NCBI GenBank assembly: GCA_027625915.1 | Contig: JANTQA010000023.1 | Span: forward strand, 6,820,001 to 6,884,000 | DNA length: 64,000 bases | Origin: Anaeramoeba flamelloides | Lineage: Eukaryota > Metamonada > Anaeramoebidae | Reading direction: 5' to 3' | Part shown: piece after piece, positions 22,555 to 35,300 of the stretch | Position numbering within the stretch: the stretch's first letter is position 1 | How the letters are laid out: every line of letters begins with the position of its first letter | The notes under the pieces: model-generated | Databases searched by the model: none | Told to the model about the DNA's origin: nothing | The model's input: only the letters and a program-made list of their open reading frames with translations | Position numbers and translations under genes: made by a program

Positions 22555-24885
22555 TTTAAAAATTAATAAAGATAGATTATAAAAATAAATGAAATCAATT
22601 TTTGTAAAAGTTCCTTTTTAAAGTAACACACCAATTAAAGTTTCTCACTAATTGATATATTTTACTGTTTTAGTATTGAAAGAAAGAAGAAGATTGATCT
22701 TTTTAGACTTTTTGTTTTTTCCAAGAATTTTTTTCATAAGAGATAGACTGGAGAGAAAATTTACTTTCTTTTTTCAGATTTCTTCCTCTTTTTGTTGGAC
22801 AGAAAGGAAAAATGAATTGTGAATTTTCTACTGTTATTTGAATTTTAAATGAGTAAAATTTTCACTTCGTTTCAATTTCCTTTTCCAAACAGAGTTTGTA
22901 AATTACAAATAGCAACACTGAGAACCCAATTTAAATCTAGGTCAAAAAATTTCAAAGAAAGTGAAAAATTTATCCCATTTATAATTCAAATACCAGTATT
23001 ATGTCCAATTTGTCAAAAACAATTCCCAAAACAAATAACTTAATCAGTAGAATCAAAAAGGGATTAATTTTTGAATTGTATTTTGAAAAAATAGATCCAA
23101 ACTTTTTTTTTTAAGAAATTTTTTTGTGACGTTTTGAAGAAAAATGTTATTAAATAAGTTTGAAACAACATATTTAAAACTTGTATCTAAAACACCTTTG
23201 ATTTTGTTCATAGTGAGCTCAATTTGTTCAAGATTGAGAAAATTATTCCTATGTTTTGAAATCATAACGTCACTCCAAAAGTTTCTACAAATATTTTTGA
23301 TTTTACCCCAAATTCCTTCCTCAGCCCAAATTTTTAGTTATAAACTATTTATGTTTTGTTTTTTCTTTCCTCTTTGTTTATTCTTTTGAAAACTCAATTT
23401 AATGATAAATTTTAACTTAAAAAAAAAGGTAAGAAACTTTTTAAAATTTCAAATTTGAAATACTGTTTTATATTGTTTCCATTATTCCCATAACATCCAG
23501 AGAATTTAAGAACTCCATTGACAATTGGTCAATTTATTTCAAGACCTTTATATTCAAACTAATTTAAATTGTGAAGTCAGACATATCCAAATATTCTCCA
23601 ATTAGTATCAGAAAAACATTTTTTGTACATTTTTTTTCTTTGAAGAAGAAATTTTTGGATACCTAAACTGGAATACTGTTTCAAAGAAACGTTGAAAATG
23701 AAGAGGTAAACTTAATAACGATTTACTATGCCTAAAAAATGATGATCAATTCAAAAACTCTCAACAAACAACTCTAACCTTTTAAAGATCACATAGCTTA
23801 TGATTTTTGACAATTTGGGTGACATTGAATTGTTCCAATGCCTTTTCAGAGATCAAAACAATTCTTACAAAGAAGTTGTGGCTTTCTCTTTGTTTTTTTA
23901 GTTTTTTTTTGCTGATTCTTTTTGTTTTTGATAAAATTGAAGTTACCAAGAACGCTTTCAATTGGGTAGTATTTTCTCATTTTATTTTGGAACAGAATCA
24001 CCATTACTAAATATCAAGAGATTCGGTTTATTTTTGTTTGACAATTTTTTTTGTTTGTACTGTTGTCAAAATAATGTTTGCAGTTATATTTAAACTGTGA
24101 TCCAAATAAAAAGCACGCTTTTTTGTTATGGAAGAACTGTACATCAACCGATCAAAGAAACTAACTATAAACCCTAAGCAAAAACGGTTTTGGTTTTTAA
24201 GTTCTATTATTTAGAAAAGAAATTCTAAAAAAATTAAGGATCAAATTGAAAATTTCTCTCAAAAAAAGAGAGTAAATTTTTCATAAAATTTTTATCATCT
24301 AAAAAACAAGTTATTTCCAAAAAAATTGAGAAAATTACAAAAAAATTTCAACAAATTGCATTAATAATTTAAAATTTACTGAAAAATTCAAGGAATTTAC
24401 CATCAAAATTGCTTTTAACTTAGGTGTACAATTGTATATTAGATTGGATGTTGCCTCCGAACAAGAAGAAAAAAAAACACAGATCATATTTTGAAAGATG
24501 GATTATACGATTTGTTCCAGCATTAATTTGATCACTCTATCTTTTCTCTCAAAAATTTGAAAATATTTTTTTGATAAGAATACCTGATAAACCCTCAAAA
24601 CAACTTCCATTATCATTATAAATGAGTCAAAATTTTTGAAATGGAGTTTAGTAAAATACTTTTTGTAAAATAAATTATTTCAAAAATAATTTTTTATCGG
24701 AGATTTTTTTGTGCATTATTTTTTTTTGAAAGTTTGTAGCTTAAAAAGTCAAATAATTGTAACTTTTTGGATTATATAAAGAACAAAAAATCACCAATCT
24801 TCAAAATATAACTAGAAAACTAACATAAAACCAAAATTTTACAATTATATATTAAAAACAAAAACCTTTTTATTAATTCAAAATA

Positions 24886-25077
24886 CACTCGGTTCCACTT
24901 TTCAGTAACAAACCCTAATAGAAATTTAATGCATAAAAAAGACAAAATTACAGTACTTTTTTCCTGTTCTAGTGAAATAAACTGTGTAAAAAAAAAATCT
25001 CAAAAGTGTACCCGGATTTGAGATTTTTTGATACCTAGGATTTGACTGAGGGTTTGTGACTTAAAAATGAGTCTGAG
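24886..25077. mobile_element. Palindromic MITE, family A copy 1 (diverged)
   Basis: The element of 192 bp is flanked by TA on both sides. The ends CACTCGGTTCCACTTTT and (A)AAAATGAGTCTGAG are eroded inverted repeats of the consensus CAGTCAGTTCCACTTTTAAG seen in the 62.75 kb copy. The ends and TA flanks suit a Tc1/mariner-derived MITE. It is the most diverged of the four copies. Confidence 0.65.
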
Positions 25078-25239
25078 TATAAATGTTTTGTTTTAAATTT
25101 GACAAAAGTGTAAGATTTTGTGAATATATGTTAAACTTTCGAAAAATATTTTGTCAAAAAAATGTTTTCAAAGTTCCCCAATTTAATTAAAAGTTTGAAA
25201 ACAAAATATTAAAGAAAATGTAACTCTTTTTTTAGAAAT

Positions 25240-25680
25240 TATAAAACAAAGTTATTTTTTTTTTTGAAATTTAGCCAAAAAAAAATGATGTAAAAATAAC
25301 TAATTTTCTAAAGATATATATATTGGCTATTCTTTGTCAATTATTTTTTACTTATGGGTCCTCACCACCTCAACAAAAAATAACTCAAAATTTGACTCAT
25401 TGTTTAGAAAATAAGAATATATTTTATTTATTTCTGTGTGCTAATAAATATAACATATCAGGAAAAATATATTAATTATTTTCCCAAATTTATTCAAATA
25501 ACGAAAGATATATTCATAATAGATATTTTCTAATCAATATAAAACAGTAAACTAGGGAATAATACCAAGAAATTAAATTTAAATTCCAATACATTTTTTA
25601 TTATGAATTTTTCAGATTTTTGGGATTTCTTTATTTACCAAAGGATAAAAATTGTTAGAATTTAGAATTTTTAATCAAGA
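25240..25680. repeat. Dispersed repeat, partner split at 36590-36700 and 37080-37400
   Basis: Shared blocks: TTTTGAAA..TAGC.AAAAAAAATGAT, ATATTGG.TATT, ACTCA..ATTTGAC.CATTGTTT, AGGAAAAATATATT and CAAATAACGA.AGATAT. In the partner about 380 bases interrupt the match. Confidence 0.5.
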
Positions 25681-26245
25681 CACCCAATGAAAAGTGTTAA
25701 TATTTACTTGATATTATTTGTCTGTAAAATGAGGAGTAAATTTCCATTTTTTCCTGATATTTACAATTAAACAGAAAAAATGTAATTTAAGGTGTTTATG
25801 GGATTTCTGGGGTTTATATTTTAAAGTAAAATTAAAATTTACATCAATTGATTTCTTTAAATTTTGAATAAACAATCATCATTATATTCATTTTAAAAAA
25901 GCGTGACACAAAAAGTTTTTAGAACAGCCCTTAACACAGTTGACAAACTTTAATATACCCATTTTCGGTGTGCTATTAAAAATATTTTTGGTCTGTTATT
26001 TTAAAAAACTGTACTAATAAAAGTTTTCAAAATGTATTTTTGGAATAGAAAATAAACTTCAATAGATCTATTTTTTGGGCCCTATTAAAAAAATTTTTGA
26101 TTAACTTTTTTAAAAAGTACTTTACGATCTAGTTTTAATTTAATAGTATAAAACATTTGAGTATCGGGAATTGCCACCCGATGACAAAATTTCTTAAAAC
26201 AAACACCAAAAAATAGAAAAAAACAAAAAAATACGATTTTCAAAA

Positions 26246-27571
26246 TTACTTCTTTGATCTTGGTATTAAGTTCAAATACGGATTTTGAAAAAGATTAATT
26301 AATTTACCAAGTCTTTCCTTTCTAATTTTTGAGGGGGTATTATTGAGAGAAAAGTATTGGTTACTTAAAAATTGAAGAAACCAAAATGTAAAATATAAAA
26401 CTTCGATCCCTTCACGAGTTTTTCCCGCGAAATCATGGTGAAACAAAAGCCAATCATAGGCAACTGTCAGGTAGATTAATTGTTCAGGATTTAGTGATTG
26501 ATGGATGACGCCGTCTGCCCATAGACTTAACCTTAACAAAGAAATAAAAAGAGGAGTGCGATCCCAACCTGCGATACAATGAATAAGTATCCCTTTTGTT
26601 TCCTTCTGGGCTAGCATTTGGAGAAATTCCTTAAAATATATTTTTAGTAATTCAACAAAGGGCAAACGATAGCACTGTGGAGAAACCGAATCAAGAAATC
26701 TTGTGAGGTCTGTTGAAGGCTTATGAAAAAAATCATTATATGGTATTTCGCATTTATAATTCTGAAAGTCGTTTCCCAGCAACCTAAAAAAATGTAAGTT
26801 GCCTAAACAATCAAAGGGCATATTTAAGATCTTATAATGGCTATAGTACCGGTTAAAATAAGGGTGAGATTCTGAAATTGAGATTGGCTTTTTTCCTTTG
26901 ATTTCATTTAATTCTTCAATAGTTTTTGTTTGAAGGCTTTCTTCTCGTCCAAAGATCCGATAGAATAATTCTTGATCTTTGATCACTGTTGATTTTGTTG
27001 CTTTTTCTTCTTTGTTTTGTTGTTTTTGGAGATCTTTCTCTTTTTGCTTGTCTTTTTCTAATTTGGCGTTGAAAAAGATTTCCTTTTTTGGGTTAGTTTT
27101 TGTTTTTTTTTTAAAACGCTTCTGAAATTTGCCATGCTCCCAAAGAGGTTGCAACATAAAGTCAACAAGATGAGACACATTATAACTTTTTAATAACAGT
27201 CTTTCTGATTGAAGAGAATCATGTGTTGAGGACAACCGAACAGCCGAAGATCGAAGGATATGCTTATTGTTTACTTGTAGAACACCCACCGGAAAACGAG
27301 ACCTTACTCTTGAACTCCGAGATCGTTCGACTAATTCTTGAAATTCACTTATTGGCTGTTGAAGAATGTTTGGAATAAATAATGACGTTGGGTATGTAGA
27401 ACAAATTGTCGGGTTTATATTTGGTAATTTTTGATAGCCATCATCCTTTGATAATAATTTGAATGTGCGTGATAAAATATAATTATAACTGCCATTGTTT
27501 GTTCCGTAATTCAATTTTGTTCTCTTTAAGTAGTTTTTTAATAACCCTCCAATTGAATCAAGCTCATTCAT
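26246..27571 (-). CDS. MTMR14: MTMR14/Jumpy-like phosphoinositide 3-phosphatase
   Basis: A single exon of 441 aa. The signature is HCIAGWDRTPLFISLLRLSL (starting at about residue 331), with the CX5R nucleophile Cys332 and Arg338, followed by LTVAYDWLLFHHDFAGKTREG; this is close to animal MTMR14 (HCISGWDRTPLFISLLRLSL). N-terminal IGGLLKNYLKRT, a CSTYP segment and RVRSRFPVGVL..KHILRS also match MTMR14. The family removes the 3-phosphate from PI3P and PI(3,5)P2 and restrains autophagy. It lacks the PH-GRAM and coiled-coil parts of classical myotubularins. It differs from animal proteins by a K/E-rich insert (about residues 150-195) and by lacking roughly 200 C-terminal residues. The active site looks intact, so an active enzyme is expected. 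Confidence 0.92.
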   Translation of the reverse strand: MNELDSIGGLLKNYLKRTKLNYGTNNGSYNYILSRTFKLLSKDDGYQKLPNINPTICSTYPTSLFIPNILQQPISEFQELVERSRSSRVRSRFPVGVLQVNNKHILRSSAVRLSSTHDSLQSERLLLKSYNVSHLVDFMLQPLWEHGKFQKRFKKKTKTNPKKEIFFNAKLEKDKQKEKDLQKQQNKEEKATKSTVIKDQELFYRIFGREESLQTKTIEELNEIKGKKPISISESHPYFNRYYSHYKILNMPFDCLGNLHFFRLLGNDFQNYKCEIPYNDFFHKPSTDLTRFLDSVSPQCYRLPFVELLKIYFKEFLQMLAQKETKGILIHCIAGWDRTPLFISLLRLSLWADGVIHQSLNPEQLIYLTVAYDWLLFHHDFAGKTREGIEVLYFTFWFLQFLSNQYFSLNNTPSKIRKERLGKLINLFQNPYLNLIPRSKK

Positions 27572-28200
27572 TATCTTTATCGAAAAATCCTAAGAATAAA
27601 AAGCAAAAAAAATGAGTTTGGTGGTTATTTTCTCCTGGAAAATCGAATATTTATTTCTTCTCTTTTGGTGTATTTCGAAAAATAGTTTTAAAGATTATTA
27701 AAGTAGTAAAAAAAATATCTGACATGAAAAATACTGGACATGATTTTTAATTGATAATAGAAGGAAAATTGGTGTGTAATATTCTTTTATAAAAAATCAA
27801 ACTTTTAAAAGTTAAGAATCTAATTTTGAAAAATTATAACTCGCCCACTTATTAGAATGATGATTAATGAAATTACACTTGTTCAAAATACCATTCTATC
27901 AATCAAAAAATCAGAATAAAAATTATCATTTTCCAATCTCTTCGTAAACCTCAAGAAAACTTGATTGTTTTTCAAAAAAAGAAGATCTACTTTCGCTATC
28001 AAACAATTACTTGAGGATTCTAGAGATACCCTACTTTAATAAACTTTAGGGAGGCTTATTGCTAGGCTCATAATAAATTCGGTTATTTATAAAAAGGATT
28101 CGATTTATAATATACTTAATTACACAACAATTTAATTAATATTTACCATTAAAAATCTCATCTGGCATTATTCATGTTCTGTATTTTTTTTTCACTAATA

Positions 28201-28424
28201 CCCGAATAAAAAAAGATTTTTATAATATATTATAAGGGTGTTGTAAAGGTGTTTTAAACGTTTTAAATATCAAAAAAATTTTTAATAAAAATTTTTATAA
28301 CTTTAATGTATGTTATAAAAATTATAACATGTTATAGTCCCGTTACAAGAATATTTTTTTGAAAAATATTGAAAAAATCAATGTACAAAAGGAAATTTTG
28401 TTAAAAAAAATATTTTTATTCGGG
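28201..28424. mobile_element. Small TA-flanked MITE (224 bp)
   Basis: The ends CCCGAATAAAAAAAGATTTT and AAATATTTTTATTCGGG are inverted repeats with TA immediately outside each. The interior includes further palindromes (TTTAAACGTTTTAAA, ATAACATGTTAT). No coding frame. The ends differ from family A. Confidence 0.65.
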
Positions 28425-29344
28425 TATTCATTATTTTTTTCGTTTTTATTAAATATATTGAAATAAATCCATTGAATATTGTTCAATGGAAAAAAACTGG
28501 TGTAAATACTAGAAACAAAAAAGAATATTAGGAAAGAAAAAAATAAATTAAAATTAATTAAAATAAAAATATATATCCAAGTTCTAACACTAGAATTTCT
28601 GGAGAGATTTTTTTCATTTTCAGGTTCTGTTATGGCACCTAAAAAAAAAAAAAAAAAACTTTATGTTGAACTTTTTATTCTTTCAATTTTTTTTTCTCAT
28701 ATGGCCAATTTAGAATTGAATTGAGGTAATAATAATCTAACAATACATATCAAAATATAAGCATGTAATGGTTTCCGAAAAATTAACTTTGTGTTATTAA
28801 GTTTTATAGTCTTCAAAATTGTAAATAAAAAACCCATAAACATATATTTCAGTAATTACAATATTTAAAATTTCTGAGAAAAAAATATTTATTCAAGTTT
28901 ATAATAAGCAAGGCTTTTTTATAACTTTTTTGTTAAAGTTTTCTATTTTAAATATAGTTAATATTTTTATTCAAAAATCCGATTTAGAAAAAGGAATTTT
29001 ATGTTTTTTATTAGCATTTATTTTATCTTTTCTTGTTTTGAATTATAAATATCTTTTAGAAAGAAATTCATTTTATACAATAAAATAGATTTTAAATATT
29101 ATGAATAAAAATGTTACTAATTAATTTAATTCTTTATTTTTTTGGGTTTATATATATACTGAATAATTTAAATAACTTATTAATAAAATATTAAATCATA
29201 TTTTTATTTTAATATAAAAAAGCAACTTTTTAATTTTAGAGGGAATCCTTTTGAATTTTCCCCAATAAAAGTCTTCTTATTATTCATAAAACATTACAAG
29301 ATACTTAAATTTATTTATAACTTTTTAAACTCTGTTTCTGTCAA

Positions 29345-30030
29345 ATATGCCCTTCGTTTTTTTCAGATATCAATTATTTTATATAATTGACCTTCGAAGA
29401 ACAAATAAGAAATAAACAGAATAATACACATCAAAGAATTGTTGATATATGTCTGAAAGAAAACTAATTAATCAATAAATTTTCTTAAAAATTGAAAAAC
29501 TCTAATTCTTAGTCCCTATTGAGAAAAACAACGATGTTCGTTTTGAACTTCTACTGGTATTTATATAATAAATATGAAACATTTTTAACTTCATTTTCCA
29601 TACTTTTCTTTTAGAAATCAGACCCTCAAACGAAATTTGTTGGTATTTGTTGTCTCTATTTGAAAAAGAAAATGAAAATGAAGTGAAAATTTTTTCACAT
29701 CTATTAAACAAATCTCAAGATCAAAGATCGAATAGAATTCCAATAGAAACAAATATGATTTCTGTTGGAATTCATTTTCATGGTTTTAATAACCTTAGAA
29801 TAACACATTTTTAGCAAGTGACTATTGAACTTGAAATAAAAAAAAAATTTGCAGCTTAATTAGGTTTTTAAAAAAATCGAAAAAAAAAAATGTGTAAAAA
29901 TGTGAAAAAATGATTTCAATTTTGAAAATTTCCAAAATAAAATTTTTCTTCTAATATCTATGCAAACTCTTTAAATACATGTATTATATAACTTACAACG
30001 TGGCCCCTTTGACTGAAAAATAGTTTGTAT
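29345..30030. repeat. 500-bp dispersed repeat, copy 2
   Basis: It shares ordered blocks with 15800-16310 and 43930-44460, in the same orientation. It is longer because of about 150 unshared bases at 29545-29705, which contain a motif (TTTTCACTTCATTTTC on the minus strand) seen also near 22855 and 54110. This suggests a small nested insertion. Confidence 0.65.
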
Positions 30031-30329
30031 AAAAATTTCCCAACTAAAAATCAATTTTTTTGGCAATATCTAGATATTAATTATAAAATCAAAATAAACC
30101 CTATCTAATACTTTAAAAATTTATAAATTTCATTATTTGGTGAATTTTGAAATATTATTCTAATTCATTTTAAATATTATTATCAAGAATCATTTCTATT
30201 TTTTCTTTCTTTCTTTGTTCATTTAAAAAATGAACAATTATTTGAAAATGGTGAGGTTCTATAAATACGATTTATTTATATATATATATATATATATATT
30301 ATTGATTGATTGAAGGTAGTGATCAAAGA

Positions 30330-30580
30330 TCCTGTGATATCCTTTAAGTTTTTTTCAATTTGAGAAATAAATTGAAATTTTATTTTATTTCGGTTTATTT
30401 CTCAAATCGAAAAAAGGTGATGTTAGCTTTTCCACTTTTTTCAAAGAATAGCGAAAAATCAAAGATATTACTCTATTCGTTTAAATTCTGGAAAAGCTCC
30501 ATTAGGTTTACTCGTGTTTTTCTGTTTATTTGTACAAGGAATAGATATTAAAAATAAAACAGAAAACTTCAAGTAAAGAT
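30330..30580. repeat. Foldback repeat, partner at 4590-4990
   Basis: A hairpin is formed by AATTTGAGAAATAAA near 30357 and TTTATTTCTCAAAT near 30393. The following GAAAAATCAAAGATATTACTC block is shared with the 4.9 kb copy. Confidence 0.5.
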
Positions 30581-31664
30581 GGGTATTCTGCCGCACTTGA
30601 CGTAACTAACTCTTATTATTAATGGGAAATTAGTAATTTAGATGATAAAGAAAAAAAAATATTTTGGAATAGAGAAAGTTCCAAATTTTTATCGGTTGAA
30701 AAAACCAAAAGAAAAATTAAAAATTAAAAGTAGTAAGTTAAAAAACAAAAAAAATCTAAAAAAAAGACTATTTTTTAAAAGGAAATTGGTAAAAATCTAA
30801 AAAAAAAAAACCAAACGTCCATTTTGTTAAAGAACACTCAAAAAACATTCACAATCTTTTTATTTAAAATTTTGACCTTTAATTATTTCTAAGAAATCAT
30901 GAATGATTTGATTAGTGGTATGTATTCAGTACCTATCATTTTTTTCTTTTTGATTGAATCTTTGTTAATCATTCAATTTTTTATTTTGTCTTTGCTTAGT
31001 ATTTTCAAGTCACCCACATCAACTAGTTTTTATCCCACCAGTATTAGTAGATAACCACTTGATTTTTCTCCTTATTAACTCTCCTTCCCAATAAAAAGGA
31101 AATTCAATAAGAATAAAATAGAAAAAAATAAAATATTTGATAAATTATAAATCATGATATTGTTCTATATGTTAACATTAAAAATTAATTCCATTTTAAA
31201 ACTTTAATAACTTACCTACTCGTTTAAAAATATTATAAAATTGAATATTAACAATTTGATCAACACAAGGATCTTTAAAATAAAAACCATTAACTTTGAA
31301 AAATGAATAAAATAAAAGAAAAAATACCTGGACACCAAATCAAGAGATAATTTTTTTTAATTTTTTGCTCTCTTTAAATCATCATCTATTTTGGAATTTC
31401 TCTTTGGTATACATTTTATACAAAAAAATTATGTAACAACACTATGAATTCTCGATTTAAATCTATAATTTTCTCTCAACCTAGTATTCTCTTATTTAAA
31501 ACCAACAATAAAAATTATTGGATAATAGATATCATTCAACCAATTCTATATTATTAATTCAATTCAAGGAAACAAAGACTTTGTTTCATCATTTTTTCAT
31601 AATAACAGTTTAAATTCAAAATTTTTCACAATAATCTTGAACTTAAATCCATTTATCTTAAAAA

Positions 31665-31698
<34 letters not shown>

Positions 31699-32365
31699 GA
31701 TTAAAATCTGATCAAAAACCTACCGTTTATTTTAATATTTTAGAGTAAATTCTATTTGAGTAGGGGTTTAAACAAGAATTCATTAATTTTGCTTTTTTAT
31801 TAATCTTTAGTTCGACTTAAAAAGTGGATTGTTTCTTTGATTGAGGTATTGCTTGATCTTTATTATTTAAAGTCCCTTCTTAAAAAAAAATTATTAAAAT
31901 TTATTTCAAACATTCACTAAAATTGTCACAATCAAAGATCGAGATATGAAAAAAATGTCAACCTTTGAACACACCTCAAAGTAGATAAGAAAATGCAACT
32001 ATACATTCTATTCTGTTATTTTATTTTATACTTTTTTCAAATCTAAAAAATCAACTTTTTATTACTAGTACTTTGAATACCCAAAAACATGAAAAAAGCA
32101 AATAGTGTTGCTTTCTAATCTTTTTTGAAATTGTTCAAATAGTGAAAATTTTGACCTGACTGTAACTATCACTAAAAGAAAACAAGAATTCAAGTCCTTT
32201 TGTTTGAGAGTATTTGTTTGTCCCCAATTATTTTAATTTGCACAAAATAGAGAGCAATTATCATTCCTTCAAAGTCATTTTTTTCAAAAAAAAAAAATTT
32301 GAATTGATAAAAATTCTCATCAATCCAAGACACCAAATTGCCAATCTTTGTTCAGTTAGCAAATA

Positions 32366-35300
32366 ATGAGTAAATTTTATCGGAATAAAAAAACACTACA
32401 AGTCCAAGAAAGCCTAACCAAAAACAAATATTTATGGAATATTATTCAAGCAGATCAATTCAAACATTTAAACCTTTCCAAGGTAAAAGAACTGATGAAC
32501 TTTCTAAAAAATGAGAACCATAAGAATCTAATTCAGGTTTTTGATTGGTGGATCACAGAAAAAGATCAAAAGCAAATGATTATTTATATTACAAAGAATT
32601 ATCCAGAAGGAAATTTGCAAAGAAAAATAACACAAATACACAACACAAACCAAGATAACAACAACAACAACAACAACAATGATAATAATAATGATAACAA
32701 CACTAGCAATCAACAAAAACTCGAGACCGCTCAAATAAAACATTGGTGCTATGATTTGCTTTCTGCCTTAGATTTCCTTCATTCACAAAACCCACCGATC
32801 ATCCACAAAGATTTGACCCCAGAAAATATCTTTTTGTTTGATTCAAACAAGCAAACCATCTTAGATATTGGGTTTCTTTCTTTAACAAACAACCAATTAA
32901 GTTTTGAAAACATTACTTCCACCAGATTCCTTTCTCCTGAATTCATTGAGGGCAATTATGATCAAAAAAGCGATATTTTTTCATTTGGGTTGTGTCTTTT
33001 ACAAATTATTACAGGAGAAGCTCCTTATCAAGAGTGCGGAAACGATGGCCAATATTTGAAAAAGCTGTTTTCAGTAATTATTTTTTTCCATACTTTTTAT
33101 TTTTCTTTTTTTTTTTTATTTTTCATGTTTTTCTTTTTTGAACACCAAAACCATAATAAACAAAAAAAACGAAACAAAAAGAATTACAATCATATCAAAT
33201 ACTATTGGTTTCATAAAATGAGGAGTAATTTTGTTTTTATTCACTTTACAAATTTTAATGTCTTTCACCTCAAAAGAAAGATTAATTTCTCGGAAATTAT
33301 TTCCAATTCACTTTTTATTCCAAGATATTATTTGTTGTAAACTTGATCGGAGCAATTTTGGCTTTTTGGTTTGTTAGCCATTGTGAGTAATATGTCTTTT
33401 AAGTCTTGGCTTTTCAGATTTAGTTTTATTTATAAGGTTATTCAGATCCAAAAAAAAGCAAATAAGTTATTTCTTTCAGGAACTATTCATTTTAAAGGGT
33501 TAGTGTACCACTAGATTTTTTGAACGAAATCAAATTATGATCTAATTGAAGCTAAATTAGATCAGTTCTTGATAGTTTATTTGGCTCGAAAAAATCTATC
33601 TATAAATATTATTGCACAATAAATTATTAGATTTTTTACTAATGATCTCAATTAAAAATTTTGAGTTAGGAATTTTTGTAAAATACCTTTTTCAAATCAA
33701 AAAATAAAATTCAAAATAATAGTATTCCAATATTTAATAATTAAGATTTAGAACTTGAATATGAGTAATTATTTTTTCAATTTTGTAATTTCAAGATTTC
33801 CTTTAGAATTATCAACATACAGTTGTTCAATAATCCGTGTTGATTGAAATAAATTTTTGTTTTTCAGACTTTAGCTGTTGTTTTCAAAATTTTTTATTTT
33901 TAAGTGTTGTTTTTGAAAATTTTTAAATAGTGTTTAGTTTTTTAATTGTCGTCGAAATGAAAAATTTTCAAGGGTGTGTTTTATTTTTCAAAAAGAAGCA
34001 TATTTTGAGAATAATACTTTTCATTCTCCGAGTTATAAACAAAAAATTTTTTTATTCAAAGATCCCCCGAAATATTTATAACTTCTAATTGAATGAAAAA
34101 CCCAAAGTTCTTTTTAAAAATAATGAGAATTGGAATTTTTAGAGATCTCATTCTCTCTCATTATTAAACTTTTTGAAATAGAAATTTGATTTTCAGTTGA
34201 TTTATATTTAAATATTTTTAAATAGTTTAAAATTAGAGTTGATTAACTTTTTTTCCAATTCTGGAATATAGGGACATTTAGGATTCTTATCTCACCCAAT
34301 ATAGATCACAAAAAAGAACCAAATGAATAAATAAATAAAATTCACCAATTACAAGGGATGATTTTAAGGCTATTGGTTCAAGTAAAAAAAGAAAAAAAAG
34401 TTAGATTTTTAATTTCTCATTTTCTTTTATTGAAAATCATACCATTAACAAACCATTGTCAAATATTTGCCGATGATTTAATCTTAATTATAAAAGGTAA
34501 AAATTATTTAAATCAAAAATTAAATTCAATATATGAAATTATTATTCAATTTGGGTTAAAACCTAATAAAGATAAAAAAGTTGTATCAAAAGATTTAAAA
34601 AAAATTAAATATTTAGGTATTTATTTAGATAAAATTTCGCATATAGTATATAATTTAAAAAAATCCAAAGAGACGTTTAATAGCTGTAAAAAATTATTTA
34701 ACAACAATTCTCTTAACAATAACTTAAAAATAAGATTATTTAAATCTTTTATATTAAGTCAATTAACATATGAATTAGAAATTTTTAATTATGAAATAAA
34801 AACTTTAAATTACTTAAATTCTTGGATAAATCCATGTATTACCGAAATATGTAAAATAAACAGAAACACACCAATTCTAATTTATAAAACAGAATTTAAA
34901 ATTGAAAATCTGGTAATTTTGGTTAATAAAAAAAAATTCAAATTCAAAAAAAAATTAAAAAAATTTATCTCTCCCTTATTTGGAAAAATTAATAAAATTT
35001 AATCAAAGAATAAACAATAAAATCAATTGGAATTCAAAAGATTTAATCGAATTGAAAGAAGAAATTTACAAATATACATATAATGAATTATTGAATTCCA
35101 AGAGCTGGAAGGTGCAGAAATATTTCAAAATAATAAAATACCAAAACTCTTTATCTAAAACCCAACAATTATAAAATTCATAAAGCTCAACAATTCGAAA
35201 ATTCAGAACATTCACTAACTGTTTAAATAGATATTACTATGTAATAAATAAAAATTCAACGAAATATTGTCCTTTATGTTTAAATTATGAACATAAGGAA

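Larger units (their letters stand above)
22555..26245. other. Intergenic region between AspRS and the MTMR14-like gene
   Basis: No convincing gene. A 64-codon frame at 22849-23043 ends in CPICQKQF but overlaps a short repeat also seen at 29640-29710 (inverted) and near 54110. The region holds a 192-bp palindromic MITE (24886-25077) and a dispersed repeat (about 25240-25680) that recurs in the WNK intron. Confidence 0.6.
27572..32365. other. Intergenic region between the divergent MTMR14-like and WNK-like genes
   Basis: No gene recognised in 4.8 kb. It holds a TA-flanked MITE (28201-28424), a copy of the 500-bp family (about 29345-30030), a foldback repeat (about 30330-30580), a TA microsatellite (about 30275-30298) and a T run of about 27 bases near 31671. 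The 69- and 63-codon frames at 29502-29711 and 30360-30551 lie within repeats. Confidence 0.7.

Noticed and set aside
22849-23043. 64-codon frame ending CPICQKQF, a possible zinc-finger exon
   Set aside because: Only one Cys pair and no His pair, no splice partner found, and the first half is a repeat seen at two other places.
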